DNA of 43,364 nt from Anaerolineae bacterium (GCA_027002405.1 JALWZT010000278.1:1-43364), one strand, 5' to 3'. Positions 8,229 through 17,354 are shown, counted from the stretch's first letter. Notes: generated by a model not told the origin, from the letters alone. Program-made: numbers and translations.

Positions 8229-8264
8229 TTGCAATTTCACCCGTGCGCAGGAGATGAGCCCGTC

Positions 8265-10034
8265 ATGAAGTTTGACCGTAACCTGCTTTCTGCGGCCATG
8301 CAGGCCCGACTATGGCTGATACTCACCATCGGCCTGGGCTTCCTCGCGGGCGCCGTCATCGTGGCGCAGGCCTGGTTTCTGGCCCGCATCGTGGATGGCG
8401 TGTTCCTGCAAGGCCGCGCGCTGGCCGATGTGACGCCGTTATTGGCTGGGTTGGCCGCCCTGGCCCTGGCCCGATTCCTCTTCGCCTGGGGCAGCGAAAG
8501 CGCGGGGAAGCGGCTGGCTGTGCGGGTGAAGATCGACATCCGGGAACGGCTGGCCCGGCATCTGCTGGCCTTGGGCCCGGCCTACGCCGCGGAGGAGCGC
8601 AGCGGCGAGCTGGCTAACACCCTCACCGCGGGCGTCGAGGCCCTGGACGCGTGGTTCAGCCAGTACCTGCCCCAGGCAGCCCTGGCCCTGATCGTGCCCC
8701 TCACCATCCTGGTCGCGGTCTTTCCCCAGGACCTCCTCTCCGGCTTCGTGCTATTGGTCACCGCGCCCCTCATCCCCCTCTTCATGATCCTCATCGGCAG
8801 TGCGGCCGAAAGCCTCACTCGCAAGCAATGGACCACCCTCAGCCGTCTTGCCGCCCACTTCCTGGATGTGATCCAGGGGCTGACCACCCTCAAGCTCTTT
8901 GGCCGGGCCCGAGACCAACTCCGCATTATCGCCCGCATCAGCGATGACTACCGGACCGCCACCATGGGCGTGCTGCGGGTGGCGTTCCTCTCCGCGCTGG
9001 CGCTGGAGATGCTGGCCACCATCAGCGTCGCGGTCATCGCCGTGGAGATCGGCATCCGGGTGATGAAGGGGGGCATGGACTTCCTCAATGCGTTCTTCAT
9101 CCTCATCCTCGCGCCCGACTTCTACCAACCCCTGCGCCTGCTGGGAAGCCGATTCCACGCGGGCATGGAGGGCGTGGCCGCGGCTGAACGCATCTTCGCC
9201 ATCCTGGATCAACAGCCCACGGTAGAACGGAGGTCGGAGGGCGGAGGTCAGAGGACGGAGGGCAGGGGACAGGGGGCTGAGTTGTGCTTCCTGCCTCCTG
9301 ATTTCAGCATCCGCTTTCAAAACGTCAGTGTGAGCTACCAGGAGGGACAGCGCCGGGCGTTGGAGGAGGTCAGCTTCGAGCTGCGTCAGGGCCAGCACAT
9401 CGCGCTGGTGGGGCCCAGCGGCGCTGGCAAGAGCACCATCGCCCATCTCCTTATGCGCTTTCTAGAACCCACCGCTGGCCGCATCCTCCTGGATGACACG
9501 CCTCTCGACCGCATCGACGCCCGGGCCTGGCGGCAGTGCATCGCCTGGATGCCCCAGCGGCCCTACCTCTTCAACATGAGCATTGCGGACAACATCCGTC
9601 TGGGACAGCCCGACGCGGGGATGGACGCGGTGGTGCGGCCGGCAAAGCAGGCTTTCGCCCACGACTTCATCCGGGCCTTCCCCGACGGCTACGACACCAT
9701 GGTGGGCGAGCGGGGTGCGCGGCTCAGCGGCGGCCAGGCCCAGCGCATCGCCCTGGCCCGGGCCTTCCTCCGGGACGCGCCCATCGTCATCCTGGATGAA
9801 CCCACCGCCAACCTGGACCCCGAAACCGAAGAGCAAATCCAACAGGCCATGCAAACGCTGCTGGCCGGGCGCACCGCGCTGATCATCGCCCATCGCCTGC
9901 ACACCATCCGCCGGGCCGACCGCATTCTGGTTATGCAGGCGGGGCGCATCGCCGAAGCGGGAACCCACGAAGACCTGCTGGCCCGTCCAAACAGCATGTA
10001 CCATCAACTTCTTGTCGCCTACCGCGCGGTTTGA
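8265..10034 (+). CDS. cydD: ABC exporter subunit CydD (thiol exporter for cytochrome bd assembly)
   Basis: Half of the heterodimeric CydDC ABC exporter, which in E. coli moves glutathione/cysteine to the periplasm and is needed to assemble cytochrome bd. 589 residues from the ATG at 8265, which has AGGAG about 10 nt upstream; a longer in-frame TTG start would lie inside the MITE target duplication and is rejected. Six membrane segments (about 10-320), then an ATPase domain with GPSGAGKST, LSGGQAQRIALARAF and VILDEPTANLD. The linker before the ATPase domain carries a Gly/Arg-rich insert coded by a purine-rich short repeat (9230-9280) not expected in this family. Confidence 0.93.
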   Translation: MKFDRNLLSAAMQARLWLILTIGLGFLAGAVIVAQAWFLARIVDGVFLQGRALADVTPLLAGLAALALARFLFAWGSESAGKRLAVRVKIDIRERLARHLLALGPAYAAEERSGELANTLTAGVEALDAWFSQYLPQAALALIVPLTILVAVFPQDLLSGFVLLVTAPLIPLFMILIGSAAESLTRKQWTTLSRLAAHFLDVIQGLTTLKLFGRARDQLRIIARISDDYRTATMGVLRVAFLSALALEMLATISVAVIAVEIGIRVMKGGMDFLNAFFILILAPDFYQPLRLLGSRFHAGMEGVAAAERIFAILDQQPTVERRSEGGGQRTEGRGQGAELCFLPPDFSIRFQNVSVSYQEGQRRALEEVSFELRQGQHIALVGPSGAGKSTIAHLLMRFLEPTAGRILLDDTPLDRIDARAWRQCIAWMPQRPYLFNMSIADNIRLGQPDAGMDAVVRPAKQAFAHDFIRAFPDGYDTMVGERGARLSGGQAQRIALARAFLRDAPIVILDEPTANLDPETEEQIQQAMQTLLAGRTALIIAHRLHTIRRADRILVMQAGRIAEAGTHEDLLARPNSMYHQLLVAYRAV

Positions 10035-10043
10035 CGCCTCTTG

Positions 10044-10064
10044 TGATACAATCTTACCAGTAAG
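10044..10064 (+). promoter_or_regulatory. Extended -10 promoter and operator of the AbrB/PIN module
   Basis: TGATACAAT (10044-10052) is an extended -10 element. It is followed at once by the perfect dyad CTTAC-ca-GTAAG (10053-10064), placed at the transcription start, which suits autorepression by an AbrB-type antitoxin dimer. It gives the module a promoter of its own inside the cyd locus. Confidence 0.45.
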
Positions 10065-10087
10065 ACAACCCTTCCGGAGGCATGCTC

Positions 10088-10363
10088 ATGTCCAAGATCG
10101 CCACAACCAAAATGTCATCCAAAGGTCAGGTCGTCATCCCCGAAGCCATCCGCAAGCAGCTCAATTTGGAGCCGGGAGAGCAATTCGTCGTTATGGCGGA
10201 AAGCGATGTCGTCATCCTCAAACGGATCACCCCGCCTACAATCGACGAATTCGAGCCCCTGCTTGCTCGCGCCCGGTTGGCCGCCGCGGAAGCCGGCCTG
10301 ACTCAAAAGGACGTTGAGGAGGCTATCCGGGAGGTGCGAAAGCGCGATGAAGGTCGTTCTTGA
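10088..10363 (+). CDS. AbrB/MazE-type antitoxin
   Basis: 91-residue DNA-binding antitoxin. The SpoVT-AbrB swapped-hairpin signature is KMSSKGQVVIPEAIRKQLNL followed by EPGEQFVVM. The C-terminal half, acidic and helical, is expected to wrap the toxin. The ATG at 10088 is preferred to that at 10082 because CGGAGG ends about 8 nt upstream of it. It overlaps the PIN gene by 17 bp, the usual coupled arrangement. It lies 53 bp after cydD. Confidence 0.88.
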   Translation: MSKIATTKMSSKGQVVIPEAIRKQLNLEPGEQFVVMAESDVVILKRITPPTIDEFEPLLARARLAAAEAGLTQKDVEEAIREVRKRDEGRS

Positions 10364-10754
10364 CACCAATGTGCTCATCTCGGGGATTTTCTTCGGCGGG
10401 CCTCCCCTGGAGATATTGGGGGCATGGAAAGATGGACGCATCGAGCTTCTGATTTCCAACGAAGTTCTGGATGAATATCAGCGCGTCGCCTGGAAGCTTG
10501 CAGAGAAACTGTCAGATGTTGATGTGGAACGCATTTTGCAGATCATCCGCGATCACAGCATCCTGGTGAGCACTTCTGGTGTTTCAGTTGCCGTTTGCAG
10601 CGATCCCGATGATGACAAGTTCATCGAGTGCGCCATTGCAGGTAACGCCGACGTCATCGTGAGCGGCGACAGGCATTTACTGGAAATCGGTATGTACGAA
10701 TCCACGCCCATCATCACGCCAAGAGCCTTTCTCGATCAATTCCTCGGCCAGTGA
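10347..10754 (+). CDS. PIN-domain toxin (COG1569-like)
   Basis: 135-residue putative endoribonuclease. The PIN start MKVVLDTNVLISGIF supplies the first metal-binding Asp. Further expected acidic residues are in LISNEVLDEY, CSDPDDDKFIECA and VIVSGDRHLLEI. These proteins cleave RNA with Mg2+ and are held inactive by the partner antitoxin. The start at 10347 is set by the PIN motif; a longer frame lacks a better site. cydC begins 13 bp after its stop, so toxin and cydC are probably on one mRNA. Confidence 0.88.
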   Translation: MKVVLDTNVLISGIFFGGPPLEILGAWKDGRIELLISNEVLDEYQRVAWKLAEKLSDVDVERILQIIRDHSILVSTSGVSVAVCSDPDDDKFIECAIAGNADVIVSGDRHLLEIGMYESTPIITPRAFLDQFLGQ

Positions 10755-10767
10755 CGGTCACCCAGCC

Positions 10768-12528
10768 ATGCACGTTTTTTTCCGCCTCCTCCGCCTCGTC
10801 TCCGGCTTCTGGCTGCGCATCCTTCTGGCCGCGTTCCTGGGCTTCGCCACCGTCGCCAGCAGCATCGGCCTGATGATGACCTCCGCGTTCATCATCGCCA
10901 AAGCCGCGTTGCATCCCTCCATTGCAGATCTGCAAGTCGCGATCGTGGGCGTGCGTTTCTTTGGTATCAGCCGGGGCCTGTTCCGCTACCTGGAACGCTA
11001 CGTCTCCCACGACCTCAACTTCCGGCTGCTGGCCCGCATTCGCGTCTGGCTCTATCAGCGCATCGAGCCCCTGGCCCCGGCCCGGCTGCAAGCCTACCGT
11101 AGCGGCGATCTCCTCACCCGTCTGGTCGCGGACGTGGACGAGCTGGAGAACTTCTTCATCCGGGTGCTGGCTCCGCCTCTGGTCGCCATCGGCATCATCG
11201 CCCTCACCTGGGCGTTGCTCAGCCTGTTCAGCCCCGCGGCCGCGCTGGCCGTCGTGGTTCTGCTCATCCTCGCGGGCGCGGCCTTCCCCCTGCTGGTGCA
11301 GACTCTGGCCCGACGCCCCGGGCAGCAGCACATCGCGCTCCGATCCCGGCTCAACGCCCACCTGGTGGACGGCGTCCAGGGCATGGCCGACCTGCTGGCC
11401 TACGGCGCGGAAGCGCGCTACCTGGCCCAGGTGGATGCCCTGAACCAGGAAACCGGGCGGGTGCAGAACCGGCTGGGCGCGATCGCCGCGCTCAACGACG
11501 CGGGCGTCCAGTTCATCATGAATATCGCCGTGGTCATCGCCCTGGCATTCGCCGTCCCTGCGGTGACGTCGGGCGCGCTCAGCGGCGTGCATCTGGCGGT
11601 CATCGCCCTGGGCGTCATGGCCGCGTTCGAGGCGGTGCAACCTCTGCCCCTGGCCTTGCAGCACCTATCCGCCACGCTGGCCGCGGCCCGACGCATCTTT
11701 CAGGTGGTGGATGCGCCCCCAGCGGTGACGGAGCCCCCACATCCTCTCCCCTGCTCGAAGCAAAGGGAGCAAGTAGCAAAGCGAACGGGCGACGCGCCGG
11801 TGCTGACGGTGCGGGAACTCAGCTTCCGCTACGGCCCCAACGAACCGCTGGCCCTCCAGAATATCACCTTCACCCTGCCGCCGGGCGGACGCATGGCCAT
11901 CGTCGGGCCCAGCGGCGCGGGCAAGAGCACCCTGGTCCATCTGCTCATGCGCTTCTGGGATTTCGACCAGGGCCGCATCGAGCTCGATGGCCGGGACATC
12001 CGCGACTGCGCGGGGGATGATGTGCGGGCCCGGTTCAGCGTCGTCTCCCAGACCACCCATCTCTTCAACGCCACGCTGCGAGAAAACCTCCTCCTGGCCC
12101 GCCCCGACGCCTCCGAATCCGACCTGTGGGAGGCGCTGGCCCAGGCCCAGTTGGCCGACTTCGTGCGCGATCTGCCCCAGGGGTTGGATACCTGGGCGGG
12201 AGAGATGGGGGTGCAGCTCAGCGGCGGCGAGCGCCAGCGGCTGGCCATCGCCCGCGCCCTCCTCAAAGACGCGCCCATCCTCCTGCTGGATGAGCCCACT
12301 GCCAACCTGGACGCGGCCACCGAGCGGGCCTTGTGGCGCGATTTATCACGCCTCATGGCCGGCCGCAGCGTGCTGCTCATCACCCATCGCCTGGTGGGGA
12401 TGGAGCAGATGGACGCCATCCTCGTGCTGCGGGCCGGGCGCATTGTGGCGCGGGGAACCCACGCCGAGCTGCTGGCCTCGGGCGGGCTCTACGCCCGACT
12501 CTGGGCCTTGCAGCACGCTACCCTCTGA
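10768..12528 (+). CDS. cydC: ABC exporter subunit CydC
   Basis: Second half of the CydDC exporter, 586 residues. The N-terminal membrane domain (about 1-310) has FRLLRLVSGFWLRILLAA and the ISRGLFRYLERYVSHD motif seen in CydC. The ATPase domain has GPSGAGKSTLVHLL, LSGGERQRLAIARALL and LLLDEPTANLD. The gene is separated from cydD by the toxin-antitoxin pair, yet both halves are intact, so the exporter should be complete. The domain linker (11730-11790) also holds an irregular Pro/Arg/Lys-rich insert. It converges with the SARP gene on the other strand. Confidence 0.94.
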   Translation: MHVFFRLLRLVSGFWLRILLAAFLGFATVASSIGLMMTSAFIIAKAALHPSIADLQVAIVGVRFFGISRGLFRYLERYVSHDLNFRLLARIRVWLYQRIEPLAPARLQAYRSGDLLTRLVADVDELENFFIRVLAPPLVAIGIIALTWALLSLFSPAAALAVVVLLILAGAAFPLLVQTLARRPGQQHIALRSRLNAHLVDGVQGMADLLAYGAEARYLAQVDALNQETGRVQNRLGAIAALNDAGVQFIMNIAVVIALAFAVPAVTSGALSGVHLAVIALGVMAAFEAVQPLPLALQHLSATLAAARRIFQVVDAPPAVTEPPHPLPCSKQREQVAKRTGDAPVLTVRELSFRYGPNEPLALQNITFTLPPGGRMAIVGPSGAGKSTLVHLLMRFWDFDQGRIELDGRDIRDCAGDDVRARFSVVSQTTHLFNATLRENLLLARPDASESDLWEALAQAQLADFVRDLPQGLDTWAGEMGVQLSGGERQRLAIARALLKDAPILLLDEPTANLDAATERALWRDLSRLMAGRSVLLITHRLVGMEQMDAILVLRAGRIVARGTHAELLASGGLYARLWALQHATL

Positions 12529-12636
12529 ACGTAATCCTGACATATCCTCCATCTTGGTTCATCAAGCATAAAACGGGGTGATCTGATCTCACCTCCTTTG
12601 AAGCTGATGAGGGCGCTGGCGGTCACCAGCACAGGG

Positions 12637-15600
12637 TTAGAATGCCTCGACAGACTGCGAGACCACCACATCCTGCCAAAACGTCTGGCCCATGGCCGAC
12701 ATGGGATAGCGGCGCACTCGCGGTTTTAGCAACAGGTGATCCCGCTTGTAGATGAGAGGCAGGATGGGCGCTTCCTGCACCAGGATCTCCTCGGCCTGGC
12801 GGTAGCACGCCATGCGTTGTCCAGCACCGGTTAGGACGCGCGCCTGCCGCACCAGATCATCATAGCCCGCATGGCGCCAGGCAGGCCAGGCCCGGGCCCG
12901 GCTCACCCGCAAAAAGCTATCGGGATCGGGATAGTCCGCCACCCAGCCCAGGTTGATGATGTGGTAACGCCCGCGTCCCAACCGTGCCAGATACGCGGGC
13001 CAGTCCACGATCTCCGGCCGCAACGTCACCCCCAGGATCTGGCGCCACTGGGCTTGCAAAAAGCGGTTTCGCGGGGCCACGGCCTCGTAGACCAGGACAT
13101 GGAGGGGGGGCAGGCCACGGCCTTGGGGATAGCCCGCCTGGGCCAGCAGGCGCCGCGCGGCTTCCGGCTGGAAGGGGAGGGCGATGCTGGAAGCGTGTCC
13201 GGGCATCCCCGGCGGCGTCAGGCCCCCTGTGGCCGGTGTCCCATAGCCCTGCAACACCTCATCCGCCAACGCGCTGCGGTTGGTGGCCAGGACAAAGGCG
13301 CGACGCACCCGCGCATCATCGAAAGGCGGGCGGGTGACATCAAAGGCCAGGAAATGCGTTTCCAGGCTGGGACGGGTGATGTATTCGCTCCCATGCCGTT
13401 GCCGCACCTCTTCCCGCATCCCCGCGGGCATGTAGGTGACGCCCAGGATCTCCAGTTCATCCTCCTCGTACAGACGCCGTCGCGTGTCCCAGTCCTGCAC
13501 CAGTCGGAGGATCACGCGCTGCAAGTTGCCGGAGAAGCGGCCATGATACCGGGGATTGCGGGCCAGTTCGATGCGCTCGCCCTGCTGCCAGGTCTGCACC
13601 ACAAAAGCGCCGTTGCTCACCAGATGGGCATCCTGCGCCCATGCCGGGCCTTTTTCCTGCACGATGTGGCGAGGAACGGGGTACCAGGTGACATGGGTGA
13701 GCAATTGCGAGAAATAGCCCACCGGATGGGCCAATTCCACGCGCAGGGTGAAATCATCCAGCGCGCGCACGCCTACATCCTCCCTTTTTCCCTGGCCCTG
13801 ATGAAAGGCTCGTCCCCCGCGCAGATCGTATAGAAAGGATGCGGCCGGAGAACCGGTGGCAGGGTCCAAGACGCGCTTCCACGCGTATTCGAAATCGTGG
13901 GCGGTCACCGGCACGCCATCGCGCCAGCGCGCGTCCCTCCGCAGGTGAAAGATGAAGACGCGGCCAGCGTCGTGCACCTCCCACCTGCGGGCCAGGTCGG
14001 GGGTAATGCTCATATCGGGGCTTAGGGCCACCAGGCCGCTGAAAAGCTGGGCGATGAGGCAATCGGTGTGTGCATCGGGTGCGAACGCGGGGTCGAGCGT
14101 GAGAGGCTCCTGCCAGCGGACGCGTAGGGGGTTGGATGCAGGAGGCAGGGGTGCGCGTTGGGGGCGAGCCGTCGCGCGCTGCCAGTGGCGGAACGCCTCG
14201 TCGTAAGCCGCGCGGGCCTGGGCAAAGTCGAAGGCATTGTGATAGGTGAGGCCCAGCTTCATCAGGGCGCGGGCGGTCTTTTCCTCATCGTCCCCCTGCC
14301 GCAGATAATCCAGGGCCTGGCGATAATAGCTCACAGCCTCCTCATGGGCGTAGAGCAGCCGCGCTTCATCCCCTGCCTGCAAGAGGTAGGGGATCGCTTT
14401 TTGGGGGAGGTCGGCCTGCACCCAATGATAGGCCAGCAGGCCCGCTTGAGCTTCCCCTTGCCGTTCCAGGGCCTCCCCCACCTGCCGGTGTAATGCTCGT
14501 CGCCGCTCCGCCACCGTGGTTTCGTACACCACGGCCCGGATTTTGTCGTGGCTGAAGTCGTAGCAACCGGCCGTGGCTTGGGGTCGCACCAGATGCCGGG
14601 CCAGCCATTCCTCCACGCTGGCTGTCACTGTGGTGGGCGTTTCTTGCGCCGCGGCCTGCAGGAGCCCATCATCGAAGCTGCGTCCAATGACCGCGGCCAG
14701 GGTGAGCAGGCGTCGGGCCGGCTCGCTCAATCGGCCCACTCGTTGCAAGATCACATCCTGGACGCGATGGGGGATGGTATCCACCGAACGCCCTTCTTGC
14801 CAGCTCCCCTCGGTAGGGGCGAGTGCGCCCTCTTCTTGCAGCATATAGATGGTTTCGACCAGGAAAAAGGGATTGCCCTCGCTTTCCCGATAGAGCAGCT
14901 CCCCCAATGAGGAAGCCGCCTCGGACCCAACCAGCCAGCGGGCGATGTCGGATACAGCGGCAGGGGCCAGGGCCGCGAGTTCCAGTTCATCCACCAGGTG
15001 ATCCCGGCTCAATCCCTGTCGCAGGCGGGTGAGGTGGTGGCTCACCCCCACCTCTTCGGGCCGATAGGCACCAAGCAGCCACACCGGCACGGATTTCAGC
15101 CGCCGCGTGAGGTAATGGAGGAGGTCCAGGGTGGCGATATCCGCCCATTGCAGATCATCGAGGAAGAGGAGCACGGGGTGACGCGCGGCCAGGGTTTGTA
15201 AAAGGAGGGCGACCGCCTCGAATAGCCGCTGCCGCGCGGCCTCGCCGCTCACCTGGCGTGGCTGGGGCAGGTTTGGGTGGTGCTGGCGCAGTTCGGGCAA
15301 CAGGCGGGCCAGTTCGGCCAGCCAGACGGGTGAAAGAGCCCAATCGCTGGGGAATTCGACCTGGCGCCACAAACCGCGCAGGGCCTCGGCAATGGCCTGA
15401 TAGGGAACGTCGCCGCCGAATTCATAACAGCGCCCCTGCAGCACCCGCGCGCCCTGGGCCTTGACGTAGGCCATCATCTCCTCGGCCAGGCGGGTCTTGC
15501 CGATGCCCGCTTCCCCTGTGATGAGGCCCAGGCGGCCCTGGCCGCGGCGCGCCCTCTCCCACCACGAGGCCAGGGTGGCCCGCTCCTCTTGCCGGCCGCG

Positions 15601-16422
15601 CAGGGGCAGGCGCAAGGATGCAGGTGGCGGCGCATGCCAATCCGCGTCCTGCCAGGCCCGCAGACGTTCGTACAGAGCCGTGGTTTCGGGCATGGGCGCC
15701 ACACCCACCTCTTCCTCCAGTTGGCGGCGGCAGATGTCATACTGGGCCAGGGCCGCGCTGCGCTGGCCGGTCAGGGCCAGCAGCGTCATCACCAGCCGAT
15801 GCCCCTCCTCCCACCAGGGCTCGAGCTGCACCTGAGCGCGGGCGTACACCAGCGCCTGGTCGTAGTCTCCCCGTCGCATGAGATGAGTCGCCAGGCGGGA
15901 AAAGGCGACCAGGGCCTGCTCCCGCAGGGTTGCTGCGTGCCCGGCGCGCCAGGCATCGAATTCAGGCGCATCATCCAGGATCAAATCGGTGAGGAAGTCG
16001 CCCTCATAGAGGGCAACCGCCTTTTGTAGATGCGCGATGGCCCCGGTTACATCCCCCTTGCGCTGACAATGCGCCGCCTCTTCCATCTCGGCCTGAAATG
16101 TCCGCGCGTCCACCTGCACTCGGGCCCCTTCTCGCACCCCCACCGTGAGCCTGTCCTCCATCAGCAGATCGGGCGGCAGTCTGCGGCGCAGATGCCACAA
16201 GGTCTGGCGCAGATTGTGCCGCGCTTTCCTCTCGCTGCATCCGCCCCACAGCAGGCCGGCCACGCGGCCGCGAGGGTGTGGGCCGGGGTGCAAAAGCAGG
16301 TAAATGAGCAACGCCTGGGCCTTGCGCAGGGTGATGGTCTCCAGGGGCTGCTCGCCCACACGGATTTCCAGGCACCCCAACGTGCGCACCTCGAGGCATG
16401 CGGTCGCATCATCCGGTGCCAT
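12637..16422 (-). CDS. SARP/BTAD-ATPase regulator fused to a solute-binding protein domain
   Basis: 1261 residues, a large one-component regulator. About 10-95 is an OmpR-like winged helix. 97-255 is the bacterial transcriptional activator (BTAD) helical domain. 270-560 is a STAND/AAA-type ATPase with Walker A GEAGIGKTR (about 303-311) and Walker B VLLFLDDLQWAD (about 417-427). 640-750 holds TPR-like helices. From about 763 to the end is a full family-5 solute-binding fold (Dpp/Opp type): LTLDPAFAPDAHTDCLIAQL, LARRWEVHDAG, FHLRRDARWRDGVPVTAHDF, ARNPRYHG, FDDARVRRAFVLATNR and a C-terminal YRQAEEILVQEAPILPLIY. There is no signal peptide, so the binding domain is cytoplasmic and probably senses a ligand, as the SBP5-like domain of E. 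coli SgrR does. The target genes and ligand are unknown. Confidence 0.88.
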   Translation of the reverse strand: MAPDDATACLEVRTLGCLEIRVGEQPLETITLRKAQALLIYLLLHPGPHPRGRVAGLLWGGCSERKARHNLRQTLWHLRRRLPPDLLMEDRLTVGVREGARVQVDARTFQAEMEEAAHCQRKGDVTGAIAHLQKAVALYEGDFLTDLILDDAPEFDAWRAGHAATLREQALVAFSRLATHLMRRGDYDQALVYARAQVQLEPWWEEGHRLVMTLLALTGQRSAALAQYDICRRQLEEEVGVAPMPETTALYERLRAWQDADWHAPPPASLRLPLRGRQEERATLASWWERARRGQGRLGLITGEAGIGKTRLAEEMMAYVKAQGARVLQGRCYEFGGDVPYQAIAEALRGLWRQVEFPSDWALSPVWLAELARLLPELRQHHPNLPQPRQVSGEAARQRLFEAVALLLQTLAARHPVLLFLDDLQWADIATLDLLHYLTRRLKSVPVWLLGAYRPEEVGVSHHLTRLRQGLSRDHLVDELELAALAPAAVSDIARWLVGSEAASSLGELLYRESEGNPFFLVETIYMLQEEGALAPTEGSWQEGRSVDTIPHRVQDVILQRVGRLSEPARRLLTLAAVIGRSFDDGLLQAAAQETPTTVTASVEEWLARHLVRPQATAGCYDFSHDKIRAVVYETTVAERRRALHRQVGEALERQGEAQAGLLAYHWVQADLPQKAIPYLLQAGDEARLLYAHEEAVSYYRQALDYLRQGDDEEKTARALMKLGLTYHNAFDFAQARAAYDEAFRHWQRATARPQRAPLPPASNPLRVRWQEPLTLDPAFAPDAHTDCLIAQLFSGLVALSPDMSITPDLARRWEVHDAGRVFIFHLRRDARWRDGVPVTAHDFEYAWKRVLDPATGSPAASFLYDLRGGRAFHQGQGKREDVGVRALDDFTLRVELAHPVGYFSQLLTHVTWYPVPRHIVQEKGPAWAQDAHLVSNGAFVVQTWQQGERIELARNPRYHGRFSGNLQRVILRLVQDWDTRRRLYEEDELEILGVTYMPAGMREEVRQRHGSEYITRPSLETHFLAFDVTRPPFDDARVRRAFVLATNRSALADEVLQGYGTPATGGLTPPGMPGHASSIALPFQPEAARRLLAQAGYPQGRGLPPLHVLVYEAVAPRNRFLQAQWRQILGVTLRPEIVDWPAYLARLGRGRYHIINLGWVADYPDPDSFLRVSRARAWPAWRHAGYDDLVRQARVLTGAGQRMACYRQAEEILVQEAPILPLIYKRDHLLLKPRVRRYPMSAMGQTFWQDVVVSQSVEAF

Positions 16423-16927
16423 GAGTAACCAGTGTTCAGTGTTCAGTATTCAGTAGGTTGGCTGTTTCTTGGTGTCTTGTGGTGAAGGATTATCTGCGTC
16501 GATCTGTGTCGCATCGGCGCAAATCTGCGTTCTCATTTTCCTCGGTATCGACGAGCGGAGGCTCGTGGCGTCTGCTTTCTGCGGAAGACGAGATGGCGCT
16601 TCGGCGTCGATTCGAGAGATGATCCTCACAAACGCAGTTCGCCCACCCGCGAAGAATGACGGTGAGATGACGATGAGATGACGATGCATCACTAAAATGG
16701 ACGTGTCATGATAAGTATAGCATGAATTCTTCTCGCGCGAAATTGCGGCGAGGAGGGGGTCCCAGAAATTTGGCGTTATCCAGCATGAGACTTCGGAGGC
16801 CCGCGCAGGCCGTCCGAGATCTGACCTCCGTCCCCCGACCTCGGACATTGGACCTCGGACATCGGACATTGGACATCCTACATTGGACGCCAACCATTCT
16901 CCCCTTCGTTTTGTCCATCTCCTGACC
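16423..16927. repeat. Intergenic repeats upstream of the SARP gene
   Basis: CAGTGTTCAGTATT units (16430-16456); a CTGCGTCGATCTGTGTCGC/CAAATCTGCG block; and, reverse-oriented, the left end of the ~190-bp element, with CTGCT (AGCAG on the minus strand, 16572-16576), the hairpin GAGC-ctcc-GCTC (16553-16564) and CGATACCGAGGAAAATG (about 16535-16551). At 16785-16822 is a GAGACTTCGGAGG/CCTCCG-like hairpin. At 16838-16880 are CTCGGACATTGGACAT-type units. The element tail is missing next to the SARP start. Confidence 0.6.
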
Positions 16928-17101
16928 ATGTGGCGCGAACGCCCGGCACGGGGCGACCAACCCGCGCTCTGGCGTTTCAGCCTGGAGGACGCGCATACCC
17001 GTCAGCGCCGCGTCTTCGCCAGCCTGGAGGCGCTGATGGTCTTCTTGCAGAAGCAAATGGGGATGGAGGACGCCGAGATGACCTCCAGAGAGGAATCCTG
17101 A
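16928..17101 (+). CDS. Hypothetical 57-residue protein
   Basis: Starts MWRERPARGDQPALWRFSLE and continues with RRVFASLEALMVFLQKQMG. The WRFSLED...R.FASLEAL..FL pattern has the look of small conserved proteins, and the codon use resembles real genes around it, unlike the repeat DNA on both sides. No clear Shine-Dalgarno precedes the ATG. From memory, short proteins with this pattern occur in Chloroflexota; the function is unknown. Confidence 0.5.
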   Translation: MWRERPARGDQPALWRFSLEDAHTRQRRVFASLEALMVFLQKQMGMEDAEMTSREES

Positions 17102-17310
17102 TTGTAACTATACAGCTCCTTCTGCAAGACCTTCTTACCACGAAGGCACAAAGGCCCCCCTCCGGCTCCCCCGCACGCAGGGGGAGAGGCAAAGACACGA
17201 AGAAAATTTTTTATTTTTCCCTTTGTGCCTTCGTGTCCTTCGTGTCCTTCGTGGTTTTTTGCCTTGCCATGAGAGGGTACGTGTATAGTTACCCCAATAC
17301 CGAATATCGA
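17102..17310. repeat. CTTCGTG-type repeat element, second copy
   Basis: TTACCACGAAGGCACAAAGG begins a left arm, followed by a CTCCCCC/GGGGGAG hairpin, GACACGAAGAAAAT, and the complementary arm of CTTTGTGCC/TTCGTGTCC units, ending GGTTTTTTGCCTTGCCATGA and GTGTATAGTTAC. It matches 774-930 from end to end, with differing unit numbers in the arms. No gene is present. Confidence 0.65.
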
Positions 17311-17354
17311 CTATCTTGCTTCCCGATCCCACCGCGAGTGCGCGGAGGAAAATC

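Noticed and set aside
8229-8264. Upstream TTG start extending cydD by 12 residues
   Set aside because: It lies in the target duplication of the MITE. The ATG at 8265 has a good AGGAG and opens the normal N-terminus.
12529-12636. Terminator between cydC and the SARP gene
   Set aside because: Only a 5-bp stem (GGTGA/TCACC near 12580) without a T run was found, so it was not called.
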